Below, piece by piece: positions 12,700 to 22,150 of a stretch of 64,000 nucleotides of DNA. The position numbers and the translations under genes were made by a program. How positions within the stretch are numbered: position 1 is the first letter of the stretch; every line of letters begins with the position of its first letter. The notes under the pieces are model-generated. The model had not been told where the DNA came from. It ran no database searches and saw only the letters and a list, made by a program, of their open reading frames with translations. The stretch is from Chloranthus sessilifolius (lineage: Eukaryota > Streptophyta > Magnoliopsida > Chloranthales > Chloranthaceae): contig CM037584.1 in NCBI GenBank assembly GCA_021018995.1, positions 45,893,811 to 45,957,810 of the forward strand. The letters run 5' to 3'.

Positions 12700-13290
12700 G
12701 ATTGCACATGATCCAAACAGTGATCATGAATTTTCAAAATCTGGAAATTTATCAATATTTTAATCAATGTAGACCATTCAAAACAAAAATCTATCTTTTC
12801 TATGATCATCCACAAGTAAGCAAAGTGTGTAGTCTATGACATCCTACACTATCATTTTCTAACACATGCATCTGATACCGTCAATTTCATATGATCAAAA
12901 CAGTAATCAAAATTATAAAAAATTTAGAGTCTAAATCAAGTAATCATCAATCACAACCATTCAATATTAGCATTTTCTGTCATACTAATCAAGTAAATAA
13001 GGCAGAAATTAGAACACCTAAATTTATCATTTCTAGCACATGCATCTAGTACCATCATTTTATATGATCAAAACAGTGATCAAATCTATAAAAATTCTAG
13101 AATTTAAATAAAATAATCATCAATCCCAACCATTCAATATTAGTATTTTCTATAATACTATATCAATTAAGCAATGCATGGCCTATACTATCCTATACTC
13201 ATCAAAGCAGTGATCAAATACTTTAAAATTCTGAATTTCCATTATGTATTTCATCAATCAAAATCACTCAAATTCATGCATTTGCTCTAA
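12700..13290. repeat. Four diverged tandem repeats, ~130-185 bp
   Basis: Units start with ATGATCAAAACAGTGATCAA-like words near 12708, 12890, 13064 and 13200. Each then carries a TCATCAATC..AACCATTCAATATTAG segment, and some carry ACATGCATCTRGTACC. The copies differ considerably, so the array is old. Confidence 0.7.
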
Positions 13291-13594
13291 TCTTTTCAAA
13301 TAAAATAGCCATTTATTTTCAAAAGCCTAATCTATAAAAATTGGCTAAGGTAAATCGGATTGATCTCAAACCATACGATTTTTCCATCAAATCCAAACAT
13401 AAAATCAATCTTTTACCAAAATTGTGGGATTACAAGGTCTTGAAGAGATGATCAATGGAGGAGGAGTTATGTTAAGCCACCAAGGGCACATCCACTCAAC
13501 TCGAACTCTCATTGACCATCACCATCAAAAGATGGATCTTGGACCATTCAATCTTCATTATTGATGATGAGAGGGTGTCGTGTGATCACTTTAA

Positions 13595-13595
<1 letters not shown>

Positions 13596-13653
<58 letters not shown>
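13596..13653. repeat. (CA)n microsatellite
   Basis: About 28 CA units inside the inverted LTR-like copy. His/Thr-rich or Val/Cys-rich frames across it are artefacts. Confidence 0.95.
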
Positions 13654-13654
<1 letters not shown>

Positions 13655-15354
13655 CACCATCCCATTCTATACATCCATACCACCAAAGTTTAAAAATTGA
13701 AAATCCTTTAAAAACTCTAAAAAAAATAAGATTTCTAACACTTTTTATGAAGGATCCTAGGCTAGTATTGGACATAGTCCAAGCCTTGGCTATTTGGTCC
13801 ATTGGATGACTATGCATGATCATAGTGATCTCATGCAAGGTCATCCCAACCTTCACATACATTCCAACTCTTGTAATCTTAAAGAATTAAAAAAAAAATC
13901 AAAGAAAAATAAGAGTTTGCAAGCAAATTCCTACACTAAACCATGCTAGAAACTATAACTCAAAAGAACACTAAGTCTTACCTTAACTCCCTCTTTGCTT
14001 GCTGGTTTGTCCAAGTTTCAAATAGTGGAGAGGGCTGGGATGGAGCTAAATTTAAACTATGTTATTCTAGAAGAGGAGAGTGCAATGGTGGTGTTGGATT
14101 TCTACTTTAATGGTTGGATGAGGAGAACTAAAGCTTGGAAGGAGAGGACTCTAATGGGGAAGAGAAGAGGAAGAAGATGAAAATGGAATGAGAGAGAGAG
14201 GGGCTGATTTACGAAAATTGCAACCCCTTTTAGGGAACAAGCTTGACATATGTCAAGTTTTTCCTTCCCAAGCTCTCACTCTTTCTGCTCTCTCCTCTCT
14301 TTTCTCCATGCCCATGGAGTAGTGCGTCCCATATGCGCTCACTCTCCACCCTCCAGTTGGTCATCATCTTGACTTTCCCTCTTTTAGGTGCCCTCAATTC
14401 ATGTGGATAGTCACATTTCAAAGCATCTTGTGGTGCATGGTTTCTAACCTAATCTTATACCATAGATTTCCCCAATGTGAAATCAATGATTGTAGATGGA
14501 GGCCAACTTGGTCAAATAGATCAAGGGCTAGGATTTGCTAGAGAAATGTGAAATTCCTAATTTGTAATTTCTAAATTAGAGAAATTAATTTCAAATGCCC
14601 TTGGAGTTCATTCTTATTTACCTTAAATACCATTGTTCTATGTTTAGCTTATACACCTAACAAAAGGTATTAGTTATGTGGCTCTCATTGGATTTTGAGG
14701 TCCAAGTTTGACTGATTGTATTGAACACCACCATGATGATCATCAAAATCCACTCTATTGATGATGATCTGCATATCAGTCCAAATTTGGGCAACTTCCC
14801 CGGTCGGGACCAGTCATCAGTCAATCCGGGTTCTCACATGTGGTTTAAGATGAGAGGTGTGTGTTTTACTAAATTTCTACCACACCCATCAAATTAAATG
14901 GGGTGTCCTATGGGTGCCTATAGGAATATCATCACCCCATCAAGTTATAGGTGGGTGCTTAAAATTTTTGGGGTTGACTTGGCCTCAAGCTGTCACCTGG
15001 TGCAGTCAGGTCTCATCAGGTCCCGGTCAATTGATTGACTGACATAGGTTCTAAGGAGTAGGTGTTACATATAGTTAGCGGCAGCAATGCAGAGCTCAGA
15101 TTATGAGCCTTTCTGGCTAAAAAGGTCCGACGCACGTATGTCGTTGTCACTTGGATTTACTCAGAAAGCGTCGGCCCCAAGACAAACTCATCATGAATAA
15201 GGGATTTATGTAGAAACTCTCGGAACCGCCTCACTTTCAGAGTCCGAATTCAGAATCTTAGGCTTTTTTGGCTCTCGAACGAGGCCTAAGTATGGAGCCT
15301 ATGTATAGACGGATGCCCCTTCCATGTTATATCTTAGTTTTGACTAGGGATGCA

Positions 15355-15480
15355 AGGTTTGACCCAAAACTCGACCCAACTCGAAAAATGCGAAAATCGA
15401 ACTGGATCGAAACTAAACTGAATCAATTCCGATTCGTTGGAAATCGGTTCAGTTCGAGTTTGGTTTTGGGTGGCAAAACC
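15355..15480. mobile_element. Fragment of a hAT-like MITE (AGGGATGCAAG..GGTTC family)
   Basis: ACTAGGGATGCAAG at about 15345-15358 matches the left end of the MITE at 44787, followed by the same kind of CGAAC/GTTCG self-complementary words. No matching right terminus was found, so it is a fragment. Confidence 0.4.
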
Positions 15481-15592
15481 TGAAAACTGTTTAGGAAGAT
15501 GAGGAGATCGAAAAAATTTGGAGAAACCCTAAAAAACAAAATATGCCTCAAGTAATGACTCCTTGTTTTGTACTTAAAATAAGGGCACTTAT

Positions 15593-16367
15593 TTTTTTTT
15601 TTGATATGAAACTTCTATCATTTTCATTAGAAATGGAGAATGGTTACAAACTGGAAAATAAGTAATCCCAAATGGATGGTTACAGAGTAGAGGTCCACAA
15701 TCCAATGAGTGGTAGTTAAAATCACTAACATTAAACTAAATTGAATAACATCGATGATCCATCTAACAACGACACGGAATTCAGGGACCTTCAGAGTAAG
15801 GTAAAGATTCAAAAATCCACCACCATCCTAAACATCCGCCAGTAATTGACGCCGAAGATCCACCCGAAGAGGCTCTATCACCATCGACAAACTTACGAAC
15901 TATAAAAACTTCCACCACGTTGGAAACAGGGACAACAACCGACCAAAAGCTTCATACATCGCTTCAACCGAAGCTTTTAAACAATGCCTCATGGCGTAGG
16001 TATAGTGCATGTGTTCGCACAACAACGAAGCCACCAATACATCGGTAAAACTCGTGACCAAAACCGTTTCAGAAATAAGTATGGAATGCAAAAAAGCCTT
16101 TATAGAGGCGATCTCCCCGAAAAAGAAGACTCTCATCAAGAAGAGGATAAAACTCTCATATTCTAACCCTAAAATAAGAAAAAACAAGAAGAGAATAATG
16201 GAGCGCCGAAGCCTTTAAGCAAAAGACGACCCCCAAAGGATCGATTTATTGAAAGCATAAAGAAAAGTAGATGGAAAGGGATTAAATCCCCCCTTCCCAC
16301 CCTCTCCCATAAATCGTCTTTTCCCTACACCGACTCTCAAAGTCGCCTACTTTCTTTTCAAAATAAC
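15593..16367 (-). mobile_element. Non-LTR retro-insertion (LINE 3' fragment or retrocopy), poly(A) and TSD
   Basis: Flanked by a 12-bp direct repeat AAGGGCACTTAT (15581-15592 and 16368-16379). Beside the left copy lies a T-run (15592-15602), the minus-strand poly(A) tail. The last minus-strand bases before the tail (AATGATAGAAGTTTCATATC) resemble plant L1 3' ends. Length without tail is about 765 bp, so it would be a 5'-truncated LINE. A 95-codon minus-strand frame at 15900-16187 is hydrophobic and unrecognised, so a processed copy of a host transcript cannot be excluded. Confidence 0.6.
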
Positions 16368-16379
16368 AAGGGCACTTAT

Positions 16380-17268
16380 AGTATTAAAAATAATAGAGAT
16401 CACGTCTTATACCAGTCTTTTGTAGCAATATTTTTGAATATGGCCTTCAAATGATAGCTCAAATGAATGAGATATTTTTTTGTCCCAATCTTTCATGCAA
16501 GGGATAATGGGTCTTGACCAACATTTAAACACCAAATGGTATTTAAATGATCTTCCACCATTAAAATGTCAGTTTTTATCTCACACCATTGAAGTGTGAT
16601 TTATCATTGTGTCATGTGGTAAGCATCTTTGATCAATCTAAATTGCTCAAGTGGTAATCCATCGTTGGAACATGTCCCATCCAAAGGATCATTCTAAGTG
16701 GATGTAAACCATCCGATTGGGTAACTTTAAGATTAACCATCAAAATTAAGAACATCCATTGGTATTAGAGTGCATAAATCAGATGGTTCGAATCTCCCAA
16801 AAAGTGTAATTTTTGGACCGATAGCCCTTCTATTGATGATATATTACTTTGGCGGTATGAATTTCCAATGTCATAAGCCAATAAATGGTGTAAAATTGTT
16901 AAAACACCAGTCGGTGTATAAATGACAGATAGGAGAGTTGGTCTCTTCATGCAATATCCAGATCATTGCCAACCTATCACACAAATATGTATTGATTCCA
17001 CGTGGCACACATCCCAAAAAGTGATCATGATCATGGCATATCATGAGAAGGTTCTCGGGTCACTTTTGGAGCTGTGTTTTCCCTGAAATCAACATCCGAC
17101 CGTCTGATAGGCAGGCCATGATCTCAAGATATACTGTGTGGAAGATTGGGATGGAAAAAGATCTCTATCTTCAGATTCAAGGTAGTCAACGGTCTTAACG
17201 GTGGAAAGCTCAGTGCCACTGGGACTAATTCTCCGACTGCAAATTCCACTACTTTAATCCAATTATAA
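16380..17268. other. Unassigned intergenic stretch
   Basis: Contains phrases also seen near other MITEs in this window (AAAAAGTGAYC, CATCCGAT, TTTAAACACCAAA), suggesting remnants of small hairpin elements, but no termini could be paired. No gene seen. Confidence 0.3.
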
Positions 17269-17447
17269 TGTGACGACCCAGATCCACATGCCACAATATT
17301 GTCCGGTTTTGGGCTTTGGTCCCCGCCCCGATTTTATTATTGGCATGGGCTTAAGTCCCCACCCAAAACGCGTCATGACATGTAACGTCCGCAATCACAT
17401 ATAGCCTAGGGTCATGACTTTTCCCTATCCGATGTGGGACTATTACA
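17269..17447 (-). repeat. TRIM LTR (3' LTR in element orientation)
   Basis: 179 bp, TGTAATAG...GTCGTCACA on the minus strand. It carries GTCCCACATCG (17430-17440, minus) and TATATGTG (17396-17403, minus) separated by 26 bp. Confidence 0.85.
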
Positions 17448-17493
17448 ATCCCCCCATCTTATAGAAGAGCCGTCCTCGGCTCTGATACCATTC

Positions 17494-17664
17494 TGTGACG
17501 ACCCTGACGCACATGCTACAATATTGTCCGATTATGGGCTCCGCCTTGGTTTTATTTTTGACATGGACTTAAGTCCCCACCAAAACGCATCATAATATAT
17601 AACGTCCGTAATCATATATAGCCCAGGGTTAGGACTTTTCCCCATTTGATGTGAGACTATTACA
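17494..17664 (-). repeat. TRIM LTR (5' LTR in element orientation)
   Basis: 171 bp. Adjacent to the primer binding site at 17480-17493. The GTCCCACATCG word is mutated here (GTCTCACATCA). Confidence 0.85.
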
Positions 17665-17918
17665 TATAATTTTTTTGAAAAGTTAACCACTGTGAAATAG
17701 AATTGCTGTAGACTTGACAATTGCCCACCTTTGAAGAGAGGTAGAGTTGGAGGTTAGAGAGTTTCAAGTTCAAGTAAACGAGGGGAGATAAACTGAACTG
17801 AAGGCAAGATGCAAGGAAGGAAAATGAGCGTTTGTCATCACGTACAGACACGTGAGAAGAGTAGTTGGAAAGCGTAGGTTTCAGTATAGACTTACATATA
17901 AAGCAGTAATTTGGATTT

Positions 17919-17971
17919 AGTCCCACATCGGCGAGAAACAAAGGCATGGAAGCTAAGTGGAGATATAAATA
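17919..17971 (+). promoter_or_regulatory. snRNA promoter: USE plus TATA box of U1 locus 1
   Basis: AGTCCCACATCG at 17919-17930 matches the plant snRNA upstream sequence element (RTCCCACATCG). TATAAATA lies at 17964-17971, leaving 33 bp between them, the wide spacing known for RNA polymerase II snRNA genes. The RNA start follows 32 bp after the first base of the TATA box, as in locus 2. Confidence 0.85.
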
Positions 17972-17995
17972 GGGTGCGGTGGGTTCATAAAATTC

Positions 17996-18155
17996 TTACT
18001 TACCTGGACGGGGTCAATGGGTGATCAAGAAGGCTCATGGCCTATGCTGGTGGCCTCCATTGCACTTTTGGAGGAGCACTTGCTTAGCATCTCCTCAAGT
18101 AGGAGAGTGCACGTCATAATTTGTTACAGTGGGACCTGCGCTTGCGCGGTCCTGC
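17996..18155 (+). ncRNA. U1: U1 spliceosomal snRNA, copy 1
   Basis: The RNA begins with ACTTACCTG, the segment that pairs with 5' splice sites; the very first base is T where A is usual. It then has the GATCAAGAAGG loop region of stem-loop I, ATTGCAC (18059-18065, the U1A-binding loop of stem-loop II), a CTCCTcaagtAGGAG hairpin (stem-loop III), AATTTGTT (18118-18125, Sm-site position) and a terminal GC-rich hairpin. About 160 nt, near normal plant U1 length. The Sm site reads AATTTGTT rather than the commoner AATTTGTGG. No clear plant 3' box follows. With its promoter in place it could be active, but a recent pseudogene cannot be excluded. Confidence 0.85.
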
Positions 18156-18478
18156 CAATTTATTATAATTATTTTTTGGGTTGTTGTTTTTGTTTCGATG
18201 GAGTCAAAATCGGTTTCAGTATTAGGTTTGAACTGATTTCAGTATTAGGTGTCTCAGCTCAAACCGATACGTATCGGTCACTGGACAATATTTAAATTAC
18301 TCACAATGTGCACCATGTGTACTTGAGTGGTATAAGATCAAAATCCTAAAACAATAGTGTAAGATCATTTAAACACTATTTTGGTGTTTAAATGTCGGTG
18401 AGGAGCCATTATCCCTTGAGGAAAACATTCTTTCAATTTAATAGGATGTGGGTAATTTTAGTATTTAACTATTTCTAT

Positions 18479-18514
18479 GAGTACCTTTATTTCCACCCAC
18501 TTAATCTTGCTATC
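18479..18514 (+). repeat. Left terminal inverted repeat of the MULE
   Basis: Pairs with 27836-27871 with about one mismatch. The first 20 bases are GAGTACCTTTATTTCCACCC. Confidence 0.9.
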
Positions 18515-18956
18515 CACTTGCATAACATATGAAAACAAAATCTTTCTTTCCACTTACATATTCAATTCGATTTTTCTAACGGTCAAATACACCCACCACA
18601 TTCTTTTGCTATACACTCATATCGTCTTCCCTCTCCTTCCCGCACTCGCACTATATTTGAATTCCCGCGCTTCGCGCGCTCGCATTGCATCGTCTTCCCT
18701 CTTCTAAATTGATTGATTGTCTGTGGCTGTACACCTACATCGTCTTTCCCAACGAAAATTAAGATTTTACGTGGCTGCAATCACTTCTCGAATTGCAAGA
18801 AAGTGACGAACGGACAGAGATTGCGATTTGAAGAGTGGTGAACAAACCATCTGAGGCAACTTTTCTAGGTAATTTCATTTTTTATTTTATTTTATATAAT
18901 TGGAGCCTCAAATTGAAATTCTTGATAAGGTTTGTTGATTTTTTCGTTATATTTAG

Positions 18957-19290
18957 GAGTACCTTTAAATCCACCCACGCTGAATCAATGAGTTCATCAG
19001 CGGAGTACTGACTCAATGAGTTCACGAGTTCCCCCACACTGAAATCCATTGAATGATTTGAATCTGATGATGTAGATTGTTTTTCATTTCAATCTTTCAA
19101 AAGGTGACCTTATTTGAGGGTGATGATCATAGGCATATCATCAGATGAAAAATTATTTTATTTAATGTGATACATAATCCAAAAAGTGACCTTATTTGAG
19201 GGTAATGATTTGCATCGTCGGATTCAAACTAGTCAATAGGTTTCAACGTCAGTGAATTCAAAGATTCAGTTGGTGGATTTAAAGGTACTG
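18957..19290. mobile_element. 334-bp MITE with MULE-like termini (nested in the MULE leader)
   Basis: Ends are GAGTACCTTTAAATCCACCC and its complement (TGGATTTAAAGGTACTG at the right). Flanked by 8-bp ATATTTAG (18949-18956, 19291-19298). No coding. The terminus differs from the 9.4-kb MULE at only two positions in its first 20 bases (AA for TT after CTTTA), so it is plausibly a non-autonomous relative. Confidence 0.8.
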
Positions 19291-19313
19291 ATATTTAGTT
19301 ATATTTATATTAT

Positions 19314-19415
19314 GAGTACCTTTAAATCGATCAAACAAATCTTTGAATTCACTCACAGTAAAGCACAATGATTTGGTTGAACTTAAAAATTTGGTGGGTA
19401 GATTTAAAGGTATTC
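19314..19415. mobile_element. Short MITE of the GAGTACCTTTAAATC family
   Basis: GAGTACCTTTAAATCG at the left and GATTTAAAGGTATTC at the right are inverted. Only ~100 bp long. No clear target duplication, so the exact ends are uncertain. Confidence 0.6.
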
Positions 19416-19478
19416 CTTTATGTTGTTCTTCTAAACTAACCATCGATGATGTGATTGAATTGATGGTTGGAGTGCAAA

Positions 19479-22031
19479 ATGGATGATTTTTGTAAACAGT
19501 CTACAACTTCCTATAAAAGAAGGTTTACGAAATCTCGAATCGAAGGAGCATCCGAAGAGAGAGTAGAAGAAAAGAGAGTGGTAGAGGGGAGTGTGGTTGA
19601 GGGGATAGTCGAGGAAAGGGTAGATGATGTGGTAGTAGAGGGTGAAGGTGTGAGAGTGGAAGTGGGAGAGGGAGCTGAGAGGAGGGTGGAGGAGAGAGTG
19701 GAAGTGGGTGAGGGAACTGAGAGGAGGGTGGAGGAGAGAGTGGTGGAAGTGGAGGAGAGAGTGGAAGTGGGTGATGGAGTTGAGAGGGTGGAGGGGGGAG
19801 ATGAGAGGGTGGTGGAGGAGAGAGTGGTGGAAGTGGAGGAAAGAGTGGAAGTGGGTGAGGGAGATGAGAGGGTGGTGGAGGGGGGAGATGAGAGGGTAGT
19901 GGAGGAGAGAGTGGGTGAAGGTGAGGGAGATGAGAGGATGGAGGAGGAGAGGGAGAGAGCAGGTGAAGGTGAGGGAGCCGAGAGGGTGGAGGAGGTAGTT
20001 GAAGGCGAAGAAGAAGAAATTCATGTTCCGAAAAAGAAGAGAAAAGTTAAAGAGGTTGACGTTGAGCCAGGCCAAATTAGAGTTGAGGATAATGTGGCAC
20101 CATTCTGGAGGCCCCACGGACACTTCGCTTCTACGATGGTATAGAAACTATGTTGCCCACGATCTATGGGTTAACAAAGTAAGTAAGAAACAACATTCAA
20201 TTCATGTAATGCATTTATTTTTATGTGTACATAATTATGAATTTATTACAAATTTCTTACTAGTTTTATTATTGGTTGATGTAGGATCGAGGTACGCTTC
20301 ATTGCATTTAACATCAGCCAAACTTGAAGCCTGGTCCAGGGTGAAATGTCCTGTAAATTAAAATGAAGGATCAAGATGATAGAGTTTTGGTTACTAAGTA
20401 GGGTTGCATTCAAGACCATCAATTGTGTGTTAGTATCTGCCTTGGTTGAGAGATGGCACCCTGAGACAAATTCATTCTACTTTGCTACCGGTGAGATGAC
20501 TATCACTCTTGACGACGTGAAGTATCTTATTGGCCTATCTGTAGTAGGCAATGTAGTTATTGCAAACCCTTGTAGTATAGCTGAATTAGTTGCCATGTGT
20601 GTTCGAGCATTCGGTATTGGCGCCGTCGATGTGATGGAAGAATTGAATCACAAAGGATGTAAGGGGAAAACTTTTCTTTTGGAATGGTTGCATGCTCGTT
20701 TGAGTCAGATACCTGATGATGCTTCTAATGGGCAGATTGATTGTACTGCAAGGGGATACATTCTTTATTTGCTGGGATACACAATCCTTGCCGATAAATA
20801 AGGCAGTATGGTGTCGGCTCCATATATAAGGGTGTTGGTCGATCTGAAGACCATTGGAGACTATGCTTGGGGAGCAGCTGCACTCGCTTATATTTATAGG
20901 CAGCTGGGTATCGCATCAAGAAAGAAGGTTGCACAAATTTCTAGGCTGCTTACGTTGGTTGAGGTATACTACATTGACATAGCAATGCCTTACTAAATTT
21001 CGTTTCTAATATTTGTTGATATGTGTTGATATCAAACTATATAATTTGTATTTTCAGGCGTGGAGCTACGAGCACCTAGCTCTTGGACGTCCAGCGCTGG
21101 TAGAAAGGTCTTTTGATAATCTGCCTATGGCCTTTAGATGGTAGCAACCTTTAAGTCAACCAGCGCATCCCGAATCAAAATTGATTCTTTTACATGAAGC
21201 ATTGGATGACTTACGAATGGATCATGTATTATCATAATTAGTTATTTTACGTGAACCTATATAATTCTAATAACTCTCTCGTACAGGTTACTTGGGATTC
21301 ATATTGTAAGATTAGGAACCAATTTCCGTTTACTCCTACGACGTTTTACATCGGATGTCTGTTCTGTTTCGATATCGTTGAGCCATATTACCCGGAGCGG
21401 GTGTTGAGATAGTTGAGACACGTGCAATCAATCCCCCCGACACCTATAGCACCTACAGAAGGGAGCATTAGAGGGAGAATTGCAAAGACATATACTGTAT
21501 ACTATAAAGCTCCTCCGAAGAACTTTGAACGTCATCGCAGGCACCAATTATCTGTAGAGGATCGTGGTGCTGTAACGTTTAGTGGGGCCACTGTGGAGGG
21601 TTATATGGAGTGGTATAAGAAGTCGTCTCATTTATACCTCATGGACCCCAACTATCGCAGGAGCTTGAGGCCATCCTTCCAAAGTAGAGATGATGTCCAA
21701 AATAGAGATGATGTCGACGATGTCTCGGAGGAATGGGTACGTATTTGTATTATTATGATGTATTTTATTTATAATTGCTACCATATATGAAAATTTATAT
21801 AATGTCTCACGGTCATTTTGAATAGAGCTGTACCACAGAGATAAGATATTAATGCTATTAGAGGATTCGATAGCTATTAGTGTAAATTAAGATATTGGGT
21901 ACGTGATCGAGGTCATGAAGAGGGTACACGATGAGCTCAGATTCGACTGTTTGCCCTCCTCACAGACTGCTACTCCAAGTTCGACAACCCCACGCCGAAA
22001 TCCTCCACGGAAAAGAAGTCTACCGAAGTGA
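19479..22031 (+). pseudogene. Plant-mobile-domain (PMD) protein, MULE-borne, disrupted
   Basis: ATG at 19479. The first ~180 codons are a Glu/Val/Arg/Gly-rich acidic low-complexity region ending in a basic cluster PKKKRKVK (about 20028-20051), a strong nuclear-localisation candidate. PMD-type (MAIN/MAIL-like) sequence follows: GGPTDTSLLRWYRNYVAHDL, then SALVERWHPETNSF, GEMTITLDDVKYLIGL (20490-20536), WSYEHLALGRPALVER and FYIGCLFCFDIVEPYYPERV. GT..AG junctions fit introns near 20179-20283, 20966-21058, 21228-21288 and 21736-21827. The reading frame shifts near 20100 and again near 20340-20370, and single stops interrupt exons (e.g. after PMAFRW and after YPERVLR). The last exon ends in a basic RRNPPRKRSLPK tail and TGA at 22029-22031. 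PMD proteins in plants act in silencing and genome stability; many are transposon-encoded. Not functional as it stands. Confidence 0.8.
19600..20010 (+). repeat. ~400-bp polypurine minisatellite encoding the acidic region
   Basis: Nearly pure G/A on the plus strand, built of GTGGAGGAGAGAGTGGAAGT and GGGTGAGGGAGATGAGAG blocks. Translated in the PMD frame it gives VEERVEVGEGDERV-type repeats. The complementary strand reads as a Pro/Leu/Ser/His-rich frame, which is a shadow. Confidence 0.85.
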
Positions 22032-22150
22032 AACTTGGAGTGAGAGTTGGAGTGTTAGGGCTTGAAGATATCAATTTTTTGTATATGTATATCAACTTTT
22101 AATGTAAATGAATACATTGTTTATATTAATGTAAATGAAGATATTGTTTA

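Larger units (their letters stand above)
12640..15069 (-). mobile_element. Inverted, shorter copy of the Gypsy LTR-like sequence
   Basis: Read on the minus strand it starts TGTAACACC at 15069. From about 14880 down to 13770 it matches the plus-strand sequence at about 5735-6960: GTAAAACACACACC-like start, GATTGACT region, AGATCATCAT, the ATGCACCACAAGAT stretch, an ATGAATTGAGGGC stretch, and the segment around AAACCAG..AAGCAAAG. It ends in tandem repeats near 12700. The lower boundary is not defined. No coding content is supported; the short plus-strand frame at 13995-14180 is the counterpart of minus-strand frames near 6340-6814 and lies in repeat DNA. Confidence 0.45.
17269..17664 (-). mobile_element. 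Complete miniature LTR retrotransposon (TRIM/SMART-like), 396 bp
   Basis: Two direct repeats (17269-17447 and 17494-17664), each TGTGACGACC...CTATTACA on the plus strand, flank 46 bp. Read on the minus strand these 46 bp contain GGTATCAGAGCC, the initiator-tRNA-Met primer binding site, and a polypurine stretch GATGGGGGGAT next to the second LTR. A 5-bp target duplication TATAA flanks the element (17264-17268, 17665-17669). The second U1 locus has a similar site without the insertion (about 46063-46085), supporting the boundaries. There is no coding capacity, so movement would need enzymes from another LTR element. The LTRs differ at many positions. Confidence 0.9.

Noticed and set aside
13512-13862. 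His/Thr-rich and Val/Cys-rich frames
   Set aside because: Translations of the (CA)n microsatellite.
15268-15483. 71-codon plus-strand frame
   Set aside because: It crosses a hAT-like MITE fragment and has no recognisable domain.
19431-20123. 230-codon minus-strand frame rich in Pro, His, Leu and Ser
   Set aside because: It is the complement of the polypurine region encoding the acidic part of the PMD protein; it has no domain and no codon-level support.
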